64,000 nt of DNA, taken from assembly GCF_004339095.1 (NCBI RefSeq), contig NZ_SMGQ01000014.1:62001-126000 (forward strand). Direction: 5' to 3'. This DNA comes from Natranaerovirga hydrolytica (lineage in GTDB: Bacteria; Bacillota; Clostridia; Lachnospirales; DSM-24629). Position numbers and translations under genes: made by a program. The notes beneath the pieces are model-generated. The model did not search any database and was not told the origin of the DNA. It saw only the letters and a program-made list of their open reading frames with translations. Of the stretch, positions 38,120-47,763 are shown in pieces; within the stretch, counting starts at the first letter, position 1; every line of letters starts with the position of its first letter.

Positions 38120-38212
38120 CCTTATGTCTTTTACTGGCGTAAGAGACACAAGATTTGTTGAAAGCATTAATTTCAAATCCTTACGAGTAAGCTTGCTAAT
38201 TACACTTTCACC
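38120..38212 (+). repeat. Dispersed two-hairpin repeat, copy D
   Basis: The first hairpin GTCTTTTAC-TGGC-GTAAGAGAC (38126-38147) is paired throughout with one T-G wobble. Then comes ACACAAGATTTGTTGAAAG. The inner stem is CTTAC-GA-GTAAG (38180-38191), a compensatory variant of CTTGC-GA-GCAAG in copy B. The outer stem keeps TGAAAG / CTTTCA. Confidence 0.8.
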
Positions 38213-38246
38213 TGACTTGCCGAAGAAACACCTACTTTTGATATGT

Positions 38247-38283
38247 AAGTAAGGTTTAAGACATTAAACCTTACTTTTTATTA
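38247..38283 (+). terminator. 13-bp hairpin with T run on the plus strand, after repeat copy D
   Basis: AAGTAAGGTTTAA pairs perfectly with TTAAACCTTACTT. The T tract follows on the plus strand; on the minus strand, the direction of dapL, the hairpin is followed by ACATATC. It may be bidirectional, but the orientation favours a plus-strand transcript. Confidence 0.6.
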
Positions 38284-38302
38284 TTGTATGCTTATACACT
38301 CA

Positions 38303-39541
38303 TTAAAATACAAACTCCAATTCAGCTAATCGAGTATAAATTTCTTCTATTACTTCTTTTTCTTTTTCCATAGTCTCTGCTAAGAAGGTAACTGAAAAAC
38401 GTACATAAGCTCCTACATCATCCCAAGGCACTGTTGATATTAATTTTTCTTTTATTAAAAACTCTGCAAAATCTTCTGCGTTCTTAAAAGTATCTCCTTT
38501 TTTCGTTCCTTTTGGGATGCCAACATAGAGATAAAAAGAACCTTTAGGCTTACTTGCTTTAAAGCCTACTTTTCTTAAGACATCCACTAACATATCATGT
38601 CTTCTTGAATATTTTACAGAAGTCTCATCTGTAATTTCTGGATGTTCAAGGGCATACATTGACGCTTTTTGAATGGCTTTAAACTGTCCAGAATCATTAT
38701 TGTCTTTGACTGATCCAAATGCTTTTACAACCAACTCATTTCCAGCAATAAAAGCCATACGCCATCCCGTCATATTAAATGCTTTAGATAAAGAATGTAT
38801 TTCCACTCCTACTTCTTTTGCACCCTCTATTGTTAAGAAACTCAGTGGTTTGTTGCCATCAAAAGTAAGTGCTGCATAGGCAGCATCTTGTATTACTATA
38901 ATATCATTTTCTTTAGCAAACTTCACTACTTTTTCAAAAAATTCTTTAGTTGCAGATGCACCTGTTGGATTGTTAGGATAATTTAAATACAACAACTTTG
39001 TTCTTTTTAAAATATCTTCTGGTATACTCTCTAAGTCTGGTAAGAAATCATTTTCTTCTAATAATTCAAGATTGTACACTTCCCCACCTAACCATTTGGT
39101 CATTGTTCCCATAATTGGATAACCCGGTACCGTCATTAACGTCACATCACCTGGATTGATAAATGCTTGGGCCATCATTGCAAGTGCTGGTTTAGAACCA
39201 ATGGCATGAATAACTTCTGATGAGGGATTAAGACCTTTAACATTAAAAACATTTTTCAAATAGTTTGCAGCTGTTTCTTTAAATTCATCAATGCCATTAT
39301 CTGCATAGTTTCTATTTTCCCATTTTCTTGCTTCTAAGTTAAGGGTTTCAACAACACCTTTATCTGCCATTGCATCAGGTTCACCAACACCCATATCAAT
39401 TATATCCATATCTGGATGATTTTTCATTGCTTCATTCTTAGCTCTCTTGATTTTTTCAAATTTGTAAATCACTGTACTTTTTCCAAATTGATTACCACCG
39501 ATTCGTTCTGCTATTAATTCTTGTATATAACTTTCTGCCAT
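38303..39541 (-). CDS. dapL: LL-diaminopimelate aminotransferase
   Basis: A PLP enzyme that converts tetrahydrodipicolinate directly to LL-diaminopimelate in lysine and peptidoglycan synthesis. The fold-type I motifs are present: DMGVGEPD at about 49-56, LNYPNNPTGA, and the PLP lysine in HSLSKAFNMTGWRMAF. Length 412 and the N-terminal ERIGGNQFGKSTVIYKFEKI fit the DapL family. The adjacent dapF, which acts on its product, supports the assignment. The ATG follows AAGGAGG. Confidence 0.9.
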   Translation of the reverse strand: MAESYIQELIAERIGGNQFGKSTVIYKFEKIKRAKNEAMKNHPDMDIIDMGVGEPDAMADKGVVETLNLEARKWENRNYADNGIDEFKETAANYLKNVFNVKGLNPSSEVIHAIGSKPALAMMAQAFINPGDVTLMTVPGYPIMGTMTKWLGGEVYNLELLEENDFLPDLESIPEDILKRTKLLYLNYPNNPTGASATKEFFEKVVKFAKENDIIVIQDAAYAALTFDGNKPLSFLTIEGAKEVGVEIHSLSKAFNMTGWRMAFIAGNELVVKAFGSVKDNNDSGQFKAIQKASMYALEHPEITDETSVKYSRRHDMLVDVLRKVGFKASKPKGSFYLYVGIPKGTKKGDTFKNAEDFAEFLIKEKLISTVPWDDVGAYVRFSVTFLAETMEKEKEVIEEIYTRLAELEFVF

Positions 39542-39622
39542 ATAAAATTCCTCCTTAAATTTATTTCAACTTCAAATGTATATATACATTTGAAGAACCT
39601 AACGTAACGCCATACATTTACT

Positions 39623-40450
39623 TTACCAAATACCTTGAAATGAAACTGTTGCTGGTCCAGTCATATAAATATGGTTATCATTATCATTCCATTCTATTAA
39701 TAAATCTCCACCTAATAATTTTATAGTGGATTTTCTATTTGACTTATTGTTCAGTACTGTTGCAACTAAAGTAGCACAAGCACCTGTTCCACAAGCCATT
39801 GTTTCTCCTGATCCTCTTTCCCACACACGCATTTTTAATGTGTTTTTATCCACCACTTGAACAAATTCTACGTTGGTTTTTTTAGGAAATTTTTCATTAA
39901 CTTCTACAATTTTACCAACTTCTTGTACTGGAAAATCATCAACGTTATGAACATATGTTATGGCATGAGGGTTTCCTACAGATACACAGGTAAAATCATA
40001 TACTGTTCCATTGACTTCTATAGTTTCACCTATAACTGGATTTTTTTCACTTTTTACGGGTACCAATGCAGGATCAAATATTGGTTCTCCCATATCTACT
40101 TTTACCAGCTCCACTTTTCCATTTTCTACTTTCATATCTAATATTTTAATGCCTGCTAAGGTTTCAACAGCAATGTTCAATTCATGGGTTAATCCATTAT
40201 CATAAACGTATTTACCTACACAACGAATAGCATTACCACACATTTCTGCTTCTGATCCATCCGCATTAAACATTCTCATTCTAAAATCTGCTTTTTGTGA
40301 AGGCATAATTAATACCAATCCATCAGAGCCTACTCCAAAATTTCTATTACTCATTTCTATCGCCAATTCACTAGGTTTTTTTACATCTTCTTCAAAACAA
40401 TTGATGTAGATATAATCATTGCCTAAACCGTGCATTTTAGTAAATTTCAT
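39623..40450 (-). CDS. dapF: Diaminopimelate epimerase
   Basis: Converts LL- to meso-diaminopimelate by a two-base, PLP-independent mechanism. The two catalytic cysteines are in [10 protein letters not shown] (Cys71) and [10 protein letters not shown] (near residue 217), each at the start of a helix, as usual. The N-terminal [17 protein letters not shown] is diagnostic. Length 275 is standard. It lies 81 bp upstream of dapL on the same strand, giving a two-step lysine-pathway unit. Confidence 0.97.
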   Translation of the reverse strand: MKFTKMHGLGNDYIYINCFEEDVKKPSELAIEMSNRNFGVGSDGLVLIMPSQKADFRMRMFNADGSEAEMCGNAIRCVGKYVYDNGLTHELNIAVETLAGIKILDMKVENGKVELVKVDMGEPIFDPALVPVKSEKNPVIGETIEVNGTVYDFTCVSVGNPHAITYVHNVDDFPVQEVGKIVEVNEKFPKKTNVEFVQVVDKNTLKMRVWERGSGETMACGTGACATLVATVLNNKSNRKSTIKLLGGDLLIEWNDNDNHIYMTGPATVSFQGIW

Positions 40451-40876
40451 AGCTTTTCATCCTTTCTTATTGTTATACTATAAACGTTTCTTGCAAGGCT
40501 CTGTTTTTTTCTTTCATAAACAACTCATAACCGTCATAAAAAAATATATTTAATTTTATTTTCGTCATTTTACAATTATGTCTTAATTGTTTATCCTATA
40601 CAAAACTAAAGAAAAAAAGCATAATATGCCCTAACTTTTTCTTTTAATATTATAACATGTTTTAATTGTTTTTTGCAAGTTTATATGATTCAAATTTCAT
40701 TTTTAATATTATTTCGTGTTTTTCCCTCTTTTTTAAAAACGTTCTTTTCAACTCCAATGTTTGTGTGTTTTAATTTTATTATACAGTTATTAATAATTTT
40801 ATATTCTTCAAACAGGGTATAAATTGAATCAAAAAAATATGCCCCTTATGAAGCGGACATATTCTTAAAAAATTAT
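40451..40876. other. AT-rich intergenic region between dapF and yunB
   Basis: This 426-bp gap is very AT-rich. It should hold the dapF promoter on its left side and contains the yunB terminator on its right (40831-40863). A short dyad GCATAATATGC (near 40619) is the only other structure seen; no open frame has a ribosome site. Confidence 0.45.
40831..40863 (-). terminator. Terminator of yunB
   Basis: On the minus strand ATATGTCC pairs with GGGCATAT (one wobble) and is followed by seven T. It starts about 15 bp past the stop. Confidence 0.7.
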
Positions 40877-41581
40877 TTATTTAAATATATCTGGTGCAAC
40901 ATCTAATATTTCACGCTCTGGTACATGGATATAGTTTGGAGGCACAACACCACTAATCACATTATCAACTACAGTGAATTGATGGTCAATTGTCACTTGT
41001 TCTGTGGCTAAAGGCACAATAACTTGCATTTTTATTTCAATGTTTAGCCAAACTCTATGATTAATTTGATTAATTCCCGTAGACCTAAATTCCCTATCAT
41101 AATTAATATTTGTTGTTCCTATTGGAAGTATCTCTACGCCTATTTCAGGTCCCATATTGGCAAATATATTACTTCCCATCAAACTACCAAATGGTATGTA
41201 TACTTTTTCTACGCCTAATTGTTCTAGATTATGATTAATGTTATCTATAACACCTGTACTGAGTTGATTAATAAGTATTGTATTAATGCCAATTGATATA
41301 ATTTCTCCTTTGTCATTATAGTAATAAGTGACCAACTCATCTACATTAACCTCATTTTCTTTTATAACGCGTTTGATAGAATCATTAATCAATGTAGTGG
41401 CATAGTTATCTATTTTCATTTCTGCCATTGAAAAAAGTGTTGGCACCACTTGTTTGTCTAAGAAATAATACCCAAATGTTCCTATTATAAAAATAACTAC
41501 AAATAGCATGATTGATTTTGAGTAAAATGTCCTTATTTTGTTTCGAGGCCTTCTTCCTTTTATATTTCTAGTTTTCAACAT
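40877..41581 (-). CDS. yunB: Sporulation protein YunB
   Basis: A 234-residue membrane-anchored protein of the YunB family, needed for normal sporulation in Bacillus though its molecular role is unknown. A basic N-terminus and one helix (about residues 25-45) precede an extracytoplasmic domain with KIDNYATTLINDSI, YIPFGSLMGSNIFANMGP and INHRVWLNIEIKMQVIVP, all typical of the family. It is a single-gene transcript between dapF and the divergent PBP gene. Confidence 0.9.
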   Translation of the reverse strand: MLKTRNIKGRRPRNKIRTFYSKSIMLFVVIFIIGTFGYYFLDKQVVPTLFSMAEMKIDNYATTLINDSIKRVIKENEVNVDELVTYYYNDKGEIISIGINTILINQLSTGVIDNINHNLEQLGVEKVYIPFGSLMGSNIFANMGPEIGVEILPIGTTNINYDREFRSTGINQINHRVWLNIEIKMQVIVPLATEQVTIDHQFTVVDNVISGVVPPNYIHVPEREILDVAPDIFK

Positions 41582-41865
41582 AATGAACCCTCCAAAAAGG
41601 CCTTATTATATTTTATTATATGTTACTTTTTTTAACTTGTGTCATTTTTGTTATTTTATTTGTTTTCATAGGAACGCAACAGTCAACACGTATAAATCTT
41701 TTGTTTTTTACCTATCCTTTAATGAAGATGTACTTAAACGACTTATTAATTTATGAAGTTTCTTTTAATAATATTATGCTTATATTACATTTTCTTTAAT
41801 AATTATATTTTGCTTTTACATGTATTGAATTTTTGATATAATTATAACGTCAAAGGAGGCTTAAT

Positions 41866-44631
41866 ATGAATTATAGTAAAGACAATAACACAAAGAAACA
41901 AAAGCAATTACAAGATAAAAAGAAAAAAGTTAAAAATAAATTTAGTTTATCTTTCCTTAGGATTTTTATAGTTACCATTTTACTTCTTTTTATTGTAGGT
42001 GTTGGTGCAACTCTAGGTGCTGTTAAAGGTATTATAGATACAGCTCCAAGCATTGAACAAATTAGCGTTATACCAGAAGGTTACTCTTCTGTTATATACG
42101 ACCAAAATGGTAATGAGATTGTTCGATTAGTCGGAGAACATGCTAATAGAATATATGTTGATCTTGATATGATGCCTGAACACCTTCCTAATGCATTTGT
42201 TGCAATTGAAGATGAAAGATTTTGGGCTCATAATGGTATTGATTTAAAAGGTATTATGCGTGCAGTTTTTGTTAACTTAAGAGATGGTGCTTTAAGCGAA
42301 GGTGCCAGTACCATTACCCAGCAATTATTAAAAAATAATGTGTTTCAAACCAATTCCAAAACATTTGACCGTAAGATTCAAGAACAATACTTGGCTATTC
42401 AAATTGAACAGGAATTAAACAAAGAACAAATTTTAGAGTATTATTTAAATACCATCGGACTAGGATCTGGTAATTTAGGTGTTCAAGCTGCTGCTAAACA
42501 TTACTTTAATAAAGATGTTAGTGAATTAACCATAGCAGAAAGTGCTTCTTTAGCAGCTATTACTCAAAGACCTGAAGCTTATCATCCCGTTCGTAATCCA
42601 GAAAATAATCGCCAACGACAACTACTTGTTCTAGCAAAAATGTTAGAATTAGATTATATTACCCAAAGCGAATATGATTCAGCTGTTGATGAAGATATTT
42701 ATGCTAGGATTCAAACAGTGAATGAAGAAAGAGAACCAACTTCTTCTTATTCTTATTTTGTAGATGAAGTGATTAAACAACTGGTAGAAGATTTAGTAGC
42801 TGAAAATGATTTAACAGAAACACAAGCGTATAACTTGGTTTATCGTGGTGGCTTAAGTATTTATACCACTCAAGATTTAGACATTCAAAAAATTGTTGAT
42901 GATGTTTTGACAGATGAATCTTTCTATCCACCAAGAGAAGTCGATTATTTCGTAAGTTTAACTTATCGATTATCTATTGAAGAAAATGATGGTTCCATCA
43001 GTCATTATGATGAGAATACCTTGCAAAATTATTTTCTACAAAATAATAGTAATTTTGATTTATTGTTTAGAAGCGAAGAAATTGCTCAAGAACATATTGA
43101 TGAATACAAAGAATACCTTCTTAATGACGGGGATTCTGTTTTAGCCGAAAGAACCAATTACACACCACAGCCACAAGCTTCTATGACGATTATTGATTAC
43201 CACACAGGTCATGTTAAAGCCATTGCTGGTGGTAGAGGAGAAAAACAAGGTAATTTAACCCTTAACCGTGCTACAGGTACAACGAGACAACCGGGATCCA
43301 CTTTTAAGGTATTGGCTTCATTTTTACCTGCGTTGGATTCTGGCGAATCTACTTTAGCTTCTGTTTTTGATGATGTGCCTCATACTTATCCTAATGGACG
43401 CTCTATTTCTAACTGGTACAGTGGTCATACTTATAATTACAAAGGCCTTTCTTCTATGAGACAAGGTATTGCGTATTCTATGAACATTGTTGCTGTTAAA
43501 GCATTAGAAGAAGTGACACCAAGAGTTGGATATGACTATATAATGGATTTAGGTTTTACCACTGTTTATGAACAACTTCATTCTAATAATCAAGTTCATT
43601 CTGATATTGGTTTACCTCTTGCATTAGGTGGATTAACGAGAGGTGTTACTAATTTAGAGCTTACAGCAGCTTATGGTGCAATTGCTAATAATGGTATGTA
43701 TGTTGAACCTATTTTTTATACTAGAGTATTAGACCATGACGGTAGACTATTATTAGAAAAAACACCTGAAACAAGACGTGTTATGAAAGAAACGACTTCT
43801 TTCTTATTAACCAATGCCATGCAAGATGTTTTAAAGCCAGGTATTGGTACAGCTTCTACTGCTGCATTTAGAAACATTAATATGCCGGCTGCTGGTAAGA
43901 CCGGGACAACAAGTAGCAACTATGACAGATGGTTTTCAGGATATACACCTTACTACGCTGCTTCTGTTTGGATTGGACACGATATTAATACTTCTATGAA
44001 TTACAGTACCAGTTATCACAATATAATGTGGCGTGAAGTTATGGAAAGAATTCACACAGATTTACCACACAGAAATTTTGAAACGCCTTCTGGAATTGTT
44101 ACTAGACAAATATCTACTGCATCTGGTTTGTTAGCCGTTGATGGGGTTTCCGATCGTAATCCAAGAGGAAATGGCGTTCGTACTGAGTATTTTGCACAAG
44201 GTACAGAACCAACTGAGTACTGTGATGTACTCCAAGAAGTGACTATTTGTACAGAATCTGGATTATTAGCAACAGAATATTGTCCTGATGAACTTGTTGA
44301 AAGCAGAGTTTATATTGTTCGCCCAGACCCATTAGAACCTTCTTGGGCAGAATCAGGTTCAGTTAGAATAGAAGACGCTCAGTATGAAATGCCAACTGCT
44401 ATTAAAGAAGGGCAATACTGTGACATGCATGACCCTAGCAACTTTGATGATGATTCTAATTCATTCAATGACTTTTTAGATGATTTATTTGGTAATAACG
44501 GTAATGGTAATGGCAACGGTAATAACAACGGAAATGATGATGAGAATGATGAAGATGAGAACAATGACACTAACCCGTTAGACGACGAAGATCCTACTAA
44601 CCCTATAGAAGACCTTGATGAAGACGAATAA
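41866..44631 (+). CDS. Class A penicillin-binding protein (PBP1A family)
   Basis: A 921-residue bifunctional peptidoglycan synthase. A basic cytoplasmic tail and a membrane helix (about 30-53) are followed by a glycosyltransferase domain with the catalytic EDERFWAHNGID (Glu115) and ASTITQQLLKN. The transpeptidase has GSTFK (near 477), SMN and KTGTT (near 680). The C-terminus beyond about residue 865 is a low-complexity Asn/Gly then Asp/Glu tail, common in clostridial PBP1. AAAGGAGG precedes the ATG. It is one of few plus-strand genes here. Confidence 0.94.
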   Translation: MNYSKDNNTKKQKQLQDKKKKVKNKFSLSFLRIFIVTILLLFIVGVGATLGAVKGIIDTAPSIEQISVIPEGYSSVIYDQNGNEIVRLVGEHANRIYVDLDMMPEHLPNAFVAIEDERFWAHNGIDLKGIMRAVFVNLRDGALSEGASTITQQLLKNNVFQTNSKTFDRKIQEQYLAIQIEQELNKEQILEYYLNTIGLGSGNLGVQAAAKHYFNKDVSELTIAESASLAAITQRPEAYHPVRNPENNRQRQLLVLAKMLELDYITQSEYDSAVDEDIYARIQTVNEEREPTSSYSYFVDEVIKQLVEDLVAENDLTETQAYNLVYRGGLSIYTTQDLDIQKIVDDVLTDESFYPPREVDYFVSLTYRLSIEENDGSISHYDENTLQNYFLQNNSNFDLLFRSEEIAQEHIDEYKEYLLNDGDSVLAERTNYTPQPQASMTIIDYHTGHVKAIAGGRGEKQGNLTLNRATGTTRQPGSTFKVLASFLPALDSGESTLASVFDDVPHTYPNGRSISNWYSGHTYNYKGLSSMRQGIAYSMNIVAVKALEEVTPRVGYDYIMDLGFTTVYEQLHSNNQVHSDIGLPLALGGLTRGVTNLELTAAYGAIANNGMYVEPIFYTRVLDHDGRLLLEKTPETRRVMKETTSFLLTNAMQDVLKPGIGTASTAAFRNINMPAAGKTGTTSSNYDRWFSGYTPYYAASVWIGHDINTSMNYSTSYHNIMWREVMERIHTDLPHRNFETPSGIVTRQISTASGLLAVDGVSDRNPRGNGVRTEYFAQGTEPTEYCDVLQEVTICTESGLLATEYCPDELVESRVYIVRPDPLEPSWAESGSVRIEDAQYEMPTAIKEGQYCDMHDPSNFDDDSNSFNDFLDDLFGNNGNGNGNGNNNGNDDENDEDENNDTNPLDDEDPTNPIEDLDEDE

Positions 44632-44640
44632 TTTATTTTA

Positions 44641-44681
44641 ATAGAGCAGATAGTCATTATGGCTGTCTGCTCTATTGTTTT
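44641..44681. terminator. Terminator between the PBP gene and spoVAE
   Basis: ATAGAGCAGA pairs with TCTGCTCTAT around a loop of about 15 bases and is followed by TGTTTTG on the plus strand. It overlaps the stop codon of the convergent spoVAE gene. Confidence 0.75.
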
Positions 44682-45037
44682 GCTTTAGGATTAAAAAGTA
44701 ATGCCGCAATGTAACCAAAAACAATAGCAGCACCAATCCCTCCTGCTGTAGCAGACAACCCTCCTGTAAATATACCTAAAAAACCATGTTGGTCGACTGC
44801 CCTCATGACCCCTTTACCTAATGAATAACCAAAACCTAATAACGGAACCGTTGCTCCAGCTCCAGCAAAATCAACTATTGGTTGGTATATTTTTAGCCCT
44901 GTAAGAATTGTGCCTAAGGCAACATAAATAACTAAAATTCTTGCTGGCATTAATTTTGTTGTGTCCATTAGTATCTGTGCAATTAGACAAATCAAACCGC
45001 CTACAATAAAAACTCTAATATATTCCATAATATCCAT
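44672..45037 (-). CDS. spoVAE: Stage V sporulation protein AE
   Basis: A 121-residue, four-helix membrane protein of the SpoVA channel that moves dipicolinic acid into the forespore and out at germination. It shares the core GFGYSLGKGV and VGGLICLIAQ segments with SpoVAC, its distant paralogue. It is the last gene of the spoVA operon, 18 bp after spoVAD. No spoVAF follows; the operon ends at a convergent PBP gene. Confidence 0.93.
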   Translation of the reverse strand: MDIMEYIRVFIVGGLICLIAQILMDTTKLMPARILVIYVALGTILTGLKIYQPIVDFAGAGATVPLLGFGYSLGKGVMRAVDQHGFLGIFTGGLSATAGGIGAAIVFGYIAALLFNPKAKQ

Positions 45038-45055
45038 AGCTTCTCACCTTATCCT

Positions 45056-46063
45056 TTAGTATTCAATCACAACACCGTGAGCTATTGCTGGAACACTTTC
45101 TCCTTCATTTGAACTTACTGTACTTAATAATGCACCTGTAGGTACCAATAAGATTTTTTTAAGTTCTCCACTTAACATCTTTTTCAAAAAGTATCCTGTT
45201 AAAGTAACTGCCGAACAAGCACAACCACTTCCTCCAGCATGGGTATCTTGAGCTGTTGGAGAATAAATTTCAATGCCACAATCTGTAAAATTATCTTTTA
45301 ACTCATAGCCTTTTTCCAGTAACATTTTTTTCACTAAAGATTTTCCAACAACACCCAAATCTCCTGTTGCAATCAAATCATAATCCTCTGGTTTGCTCTT
45401 TAAATCTTTAAAGTGTTGATAGATTGTATCTGCAGCAGCTGGTGCCATACATGCCCCCATATTCATTGGATCTTTTATGCCATAATCCATAATTTTTCCT
45501 GGGGTAATATACGTTACTCGAGGACCTTTACCTTGTCTACCTAGAACGATGGCACCACTTCCAGTTACTGTCCATGTGGTCGTAGGCGGACGTTGATTGC
45601 CATATTCTAATGGAAATCTAAATTGTTTTTCTGCACTACAATAATGACTTGATGTGACTGCCAAGGTATACGGTGCAAATCCGCCATCCACACACATAGC
45701 AGCTAATTGTAACGACTCACCCATAGTGGAACAGGCTCCATATAAACCAAATAATGGTTTTTGAAAATCTTTAAAAGCGAAAGTTGTGGCAATGAGTTGA
45801 CTTAATAAATCACCTGCAAAAATATACCTTATATCATTTATGGTTAACTTAGCATTATTAATTGCCAATTGACTGGCTACTTTCTGAAATTTACTTTCTG
45901 CTAACTCCCAATTCTCTTCACCATACATTGGATCTTCTATAATCTTATCAAAATACTGTCCTAATAAGCCTTCGCCTTCTTTTTGTCCAACGACTGAAGA
46001 AAAACCAACTATAATTGGAGGATTGTCAAATTGAATGCTTTGCTCTCCTATTATTTTACTCAT
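45056..46063 (-). CDS. spoVAD: Stage V sporulation protein AD
   Basis: A 335-residue thiolase-fold protein that binds dipicolinic acid and serves the SpoVA channel on the outer face of the spore inner membrane. It shows GLYGACSTMGESLQLAAM, containing the thiolase-like nucleophile-region cysteine, and DTHAGGSGCACSAV. The frame extends to 46102, overlapping spoVAC, but GGGGTGATT precedes the ATG at 46063, whose product begins MSKIIGEQS as is usual for SpoVAD. Confidence 0.95.
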   Translation of the reverse strand: MSKIIGEQSIQFDNPPIIVGFSSVVGQKEGEGLLGQYFDKIIEDPMYGEENWELAESKFQKVASQLAINNAKLTINDIRYIFAGDLLSQLIATTFAFKDFQKPLFGLYGACSTMGESLQLAAMCVDGGFAPYTLAVTSSHYCSAEKQFRFPLEYGNQRPPTTTWTVTGSGAIVLGRQGKGPRVTYITPGKIMDYGIKDPMNMGACMAPAAADTIYQHFKDLKSKPEDYDLIATGDLGVVGKSLVKKMLLEKGYELKDNFTDCGIEIYSPTAQDTHAGGSGCACSAVTLTGYFLKKMLSGELKKILLVPTGALLSTVSSNEGESVPAIAHGVVIEY

Positions 46064-46070
46064 ATTATAA

Positions 46071-46526
46071 TCACCCCAACACATTAAAAATATAATAACC
46101 AAGACCTACAACATAGGATGCTAAAACCCCATATAAAATAACCGGACCTGCTATGCTAAATATTTTGCTACCGACACCAAAAATATATCCTTCTTTTTTA
46201 AATTCAATGGCCGGTGCAACCACTGCATTTGCAAACCCTGTTATAGGCACTACTGACCCTGCTCCAGCGTATTTTCCAATTCGTCTATAAACATCTAATC
46301 CAGTTAATAGGGCACCCATAAAAATAAGCACAATAGAAGTCCAGTTTGATGCATTTTCTATGCTTTGCCCGTAATAGACGAATATATTGTAAATGATTTG
46401 ACCCAGTAAGCAAATTGTTCCGCCTACCCAAAAGGCTCTAAAACAATTTCGTGTCAAATTAGGTGTCGGTGACATTTTTTTTACTAAATCGTTATATTGT
46501 TTGTTTATTTTATTTTGTTTATCCAT
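46071..46526 (-). CDS. spoVAC: Stage V sporulation protein AC
   Basis: A 151-residue membrane protein and channel subunit, reported as mechanosensitive in Bacillus. A cytoplasmic N-terminus (YNDLVKKMSPTPNL) precedes about four helices with FWVGGTICLLGQI and GAGSVVPITGFANAV. The start follows GGAGGAAAAA, and its stop is 7 bp before spoVAD. Confidence 0.95.
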   Translation of the reverse strand: MDKQNKINKQYNDLVKKMSPTPNLTRNCFRAFWVGGTICLLGQIIYNIFVYYGQSIENASNWTSIVLIFMGALLTGLDVYRRIGKYAGAGSVVPITGFANAVVAPAIEFKKEGYIFGVGSKIFSIAGPVILYGVLASYVVGLGYYIFNVLG

Positions 46527-46535
46527 TTTTTCCTC

Positions 46536-46967
46536 CTACTTGTACTGTGCAAATCCAGGAATCAAATAATATACCAGGGAACCTATCATTTTTCCCATAG
46601 CCAATGCTACGATAAGATAGGACATTCCTCTGTGAATATTCATCCTTCTTGTTAATATGGGAATAACATTTAACACTTCTGCTAAGGATACTGCTAAACC
46701 GCCTACAAAGACACCTGCAAATATACCAAATATTCCTGAACCAAGAACACCAATAGGAACTCTGATATTAAAAACCAAACATAATACGCCAAATATCCCT
46801 CCAAAAGTTACAGCATCTTCATACACGTGTACAAAGTCTTGAGTATTGGTTTTTCTAATAATTCTTGGAATAAGACCAATAACTGCTATAAACGCAAAGA
46901 CACCTCCCGATATAACGATGCCTGCTCCAAAACCTATTATCGCTAAAATAATATAGTTAATCCACAT
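46536..46967 (-). CDS. spoVAB: Stage V sporulation protein AB
   Basis: A 143-residue, about four-helix membrane protein. The segment GGVFAFIAVIGLIPRIIRKT and GLAVSLAEVLNVIPI are typical of SpoVAB, which is missing from many clostridia but present here. The frame extends six codons upstream, but AAGGAG is 9 bases before the ATG at 46967. This start overlaps the end of spoVAA by 11 bp, implying coupled translation. Confidence 0.9.
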   Translation of the reverse strand: MWINYIILAIIGFGAGIVISGGVFAFIAVIGLIPRIIRKTNTQDFVHVYEDAVTFGGIFGVLCLVFNIRVPIGVLGSGIFGIFAGVFVGGLAVSLAEVLNVIPILTRRMNIHRGMSYLIVALAMGKMIGSLVYYLIPGFAQYK

Positions 46968-47589
46968 CAATATTCTCTCCTTCATCTACCAAGGATTCGA
47001 TAATACTGTCTTCAACATCTTTTTCGTAGGATCGCATTTCAACCTCTATAGGCGTAGGGTCATCCATAATTTTTACATTGGTAAAATGATTAAAAAATAC
47101 GATTATGCCAAGTGCTAACCCAATGGAATAGGATATTTCTAGCAATGTTGGATTCTCTGTTGTTACACCTGTAAAAATTCTATAAAGCTCCTTAAAAACA
47201 TCTGGTACGGCTGCATCGGTATGAAAAGTCATAATTGCAATGGCGCCACCTGTAAATAAAATCATACAGACACAAATCACTTTTATATAAGTCAGCAGTT
47301 TATTTTCATTTTTTCTATTAGGCCAATAACATATTATGAAATCAGCCTCTCCAATATTTTGAATGTCCACATTAGGCACTTTGGCTTGAATGATTTTAAT
47401 AACTTCTAAAATGGATACCACGTAGTTTTTTTTTACATCTTCAGTAATGGTTAATACAGGTAATTTTTTTATTTTATTGATGACCGCTTCATCATCACCT
47501 TCTAATTTAGCTATGTCTTCGATCTTCACATTTTTTTTATTTATAATGGTTTTTTTTGATGCTTTAAAATATATATTTTTAGATTTCAC
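46957..47589 (-). CDS. spoVAA: Stage V sporulation protein AA
   Basis: A 210-residue protein with a soluble N-terminal domain (about 1-95) and two membrane helices (about 100-122 and 150-168). The N-terminal IYFKASKKTIINKKNVKIED and the FFNHFTNVK region fit the SpoVAA family. Like spoVAB it extends the clostridial minimal set (AC-AD-AE) to a Bacillus-like five-gene operon. It starts 4 bp after the stop of the 48-residue membrane peptide gene. Confidence 0.88.
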   Translation of the reverse strand: MKSKNIYFKASKKTIINKKNVKIEDIAKLEGDDEAVINKIKKLPVLTITEDVKKNYVVSILEVIKIIQAKVPNVDIQNIGEADFIICYWPNRKNENKLLTYIKVICVCMILFTGGAIAIMTFHTDAAVPDVFKELYRIFTGVTTENPTLLEISYSIGLALGIIVFFNHFTNVKIMDDPTPIEVEMRSYEKDVEDSIIESLVDEGENIDVD

Positions 47590-47593
47590 TTGA

Positions 47594-47740
47594 TCAACCC
47601 TTTAAATTAATATATTCTTGTACAAAGGACCCTTTGTATATAACATTATTATCGCTTTTACCGTAAAAAAATAAAAAAGTCATGATTACTAAAATTAAAA
47701 TAAGAAGCATAGATATATATACTTTATTTTTTGTTTCCAT
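47594..47740 (-). CDS. 48-residue single-helix membrane peptide at the head of the spoVA operon
   Basis: Encodes METKNKVYIS, a hydrophobic helix (about residues 8-27), then a short polar tail with YKGSFVQEYINLKG. AAGGAGG lies 8 bases before the ATG at 47740. The frame can be read back to 47800, but that part lies inside repeat copy E and has no ribosome site. It sits between sigF and spoVAA and is probably made in the forespore with the spoVA proteins. I do not recognise a family. Confidence 0.65.
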   Translation of the reverse strand: METKNKVYISMLLILILVIMTFLFFYGKSDNNVIYKGSFVQEYINLKG

Positions 47741-47763
47741 ATTTTGACCTCCTTCAACCTTAT

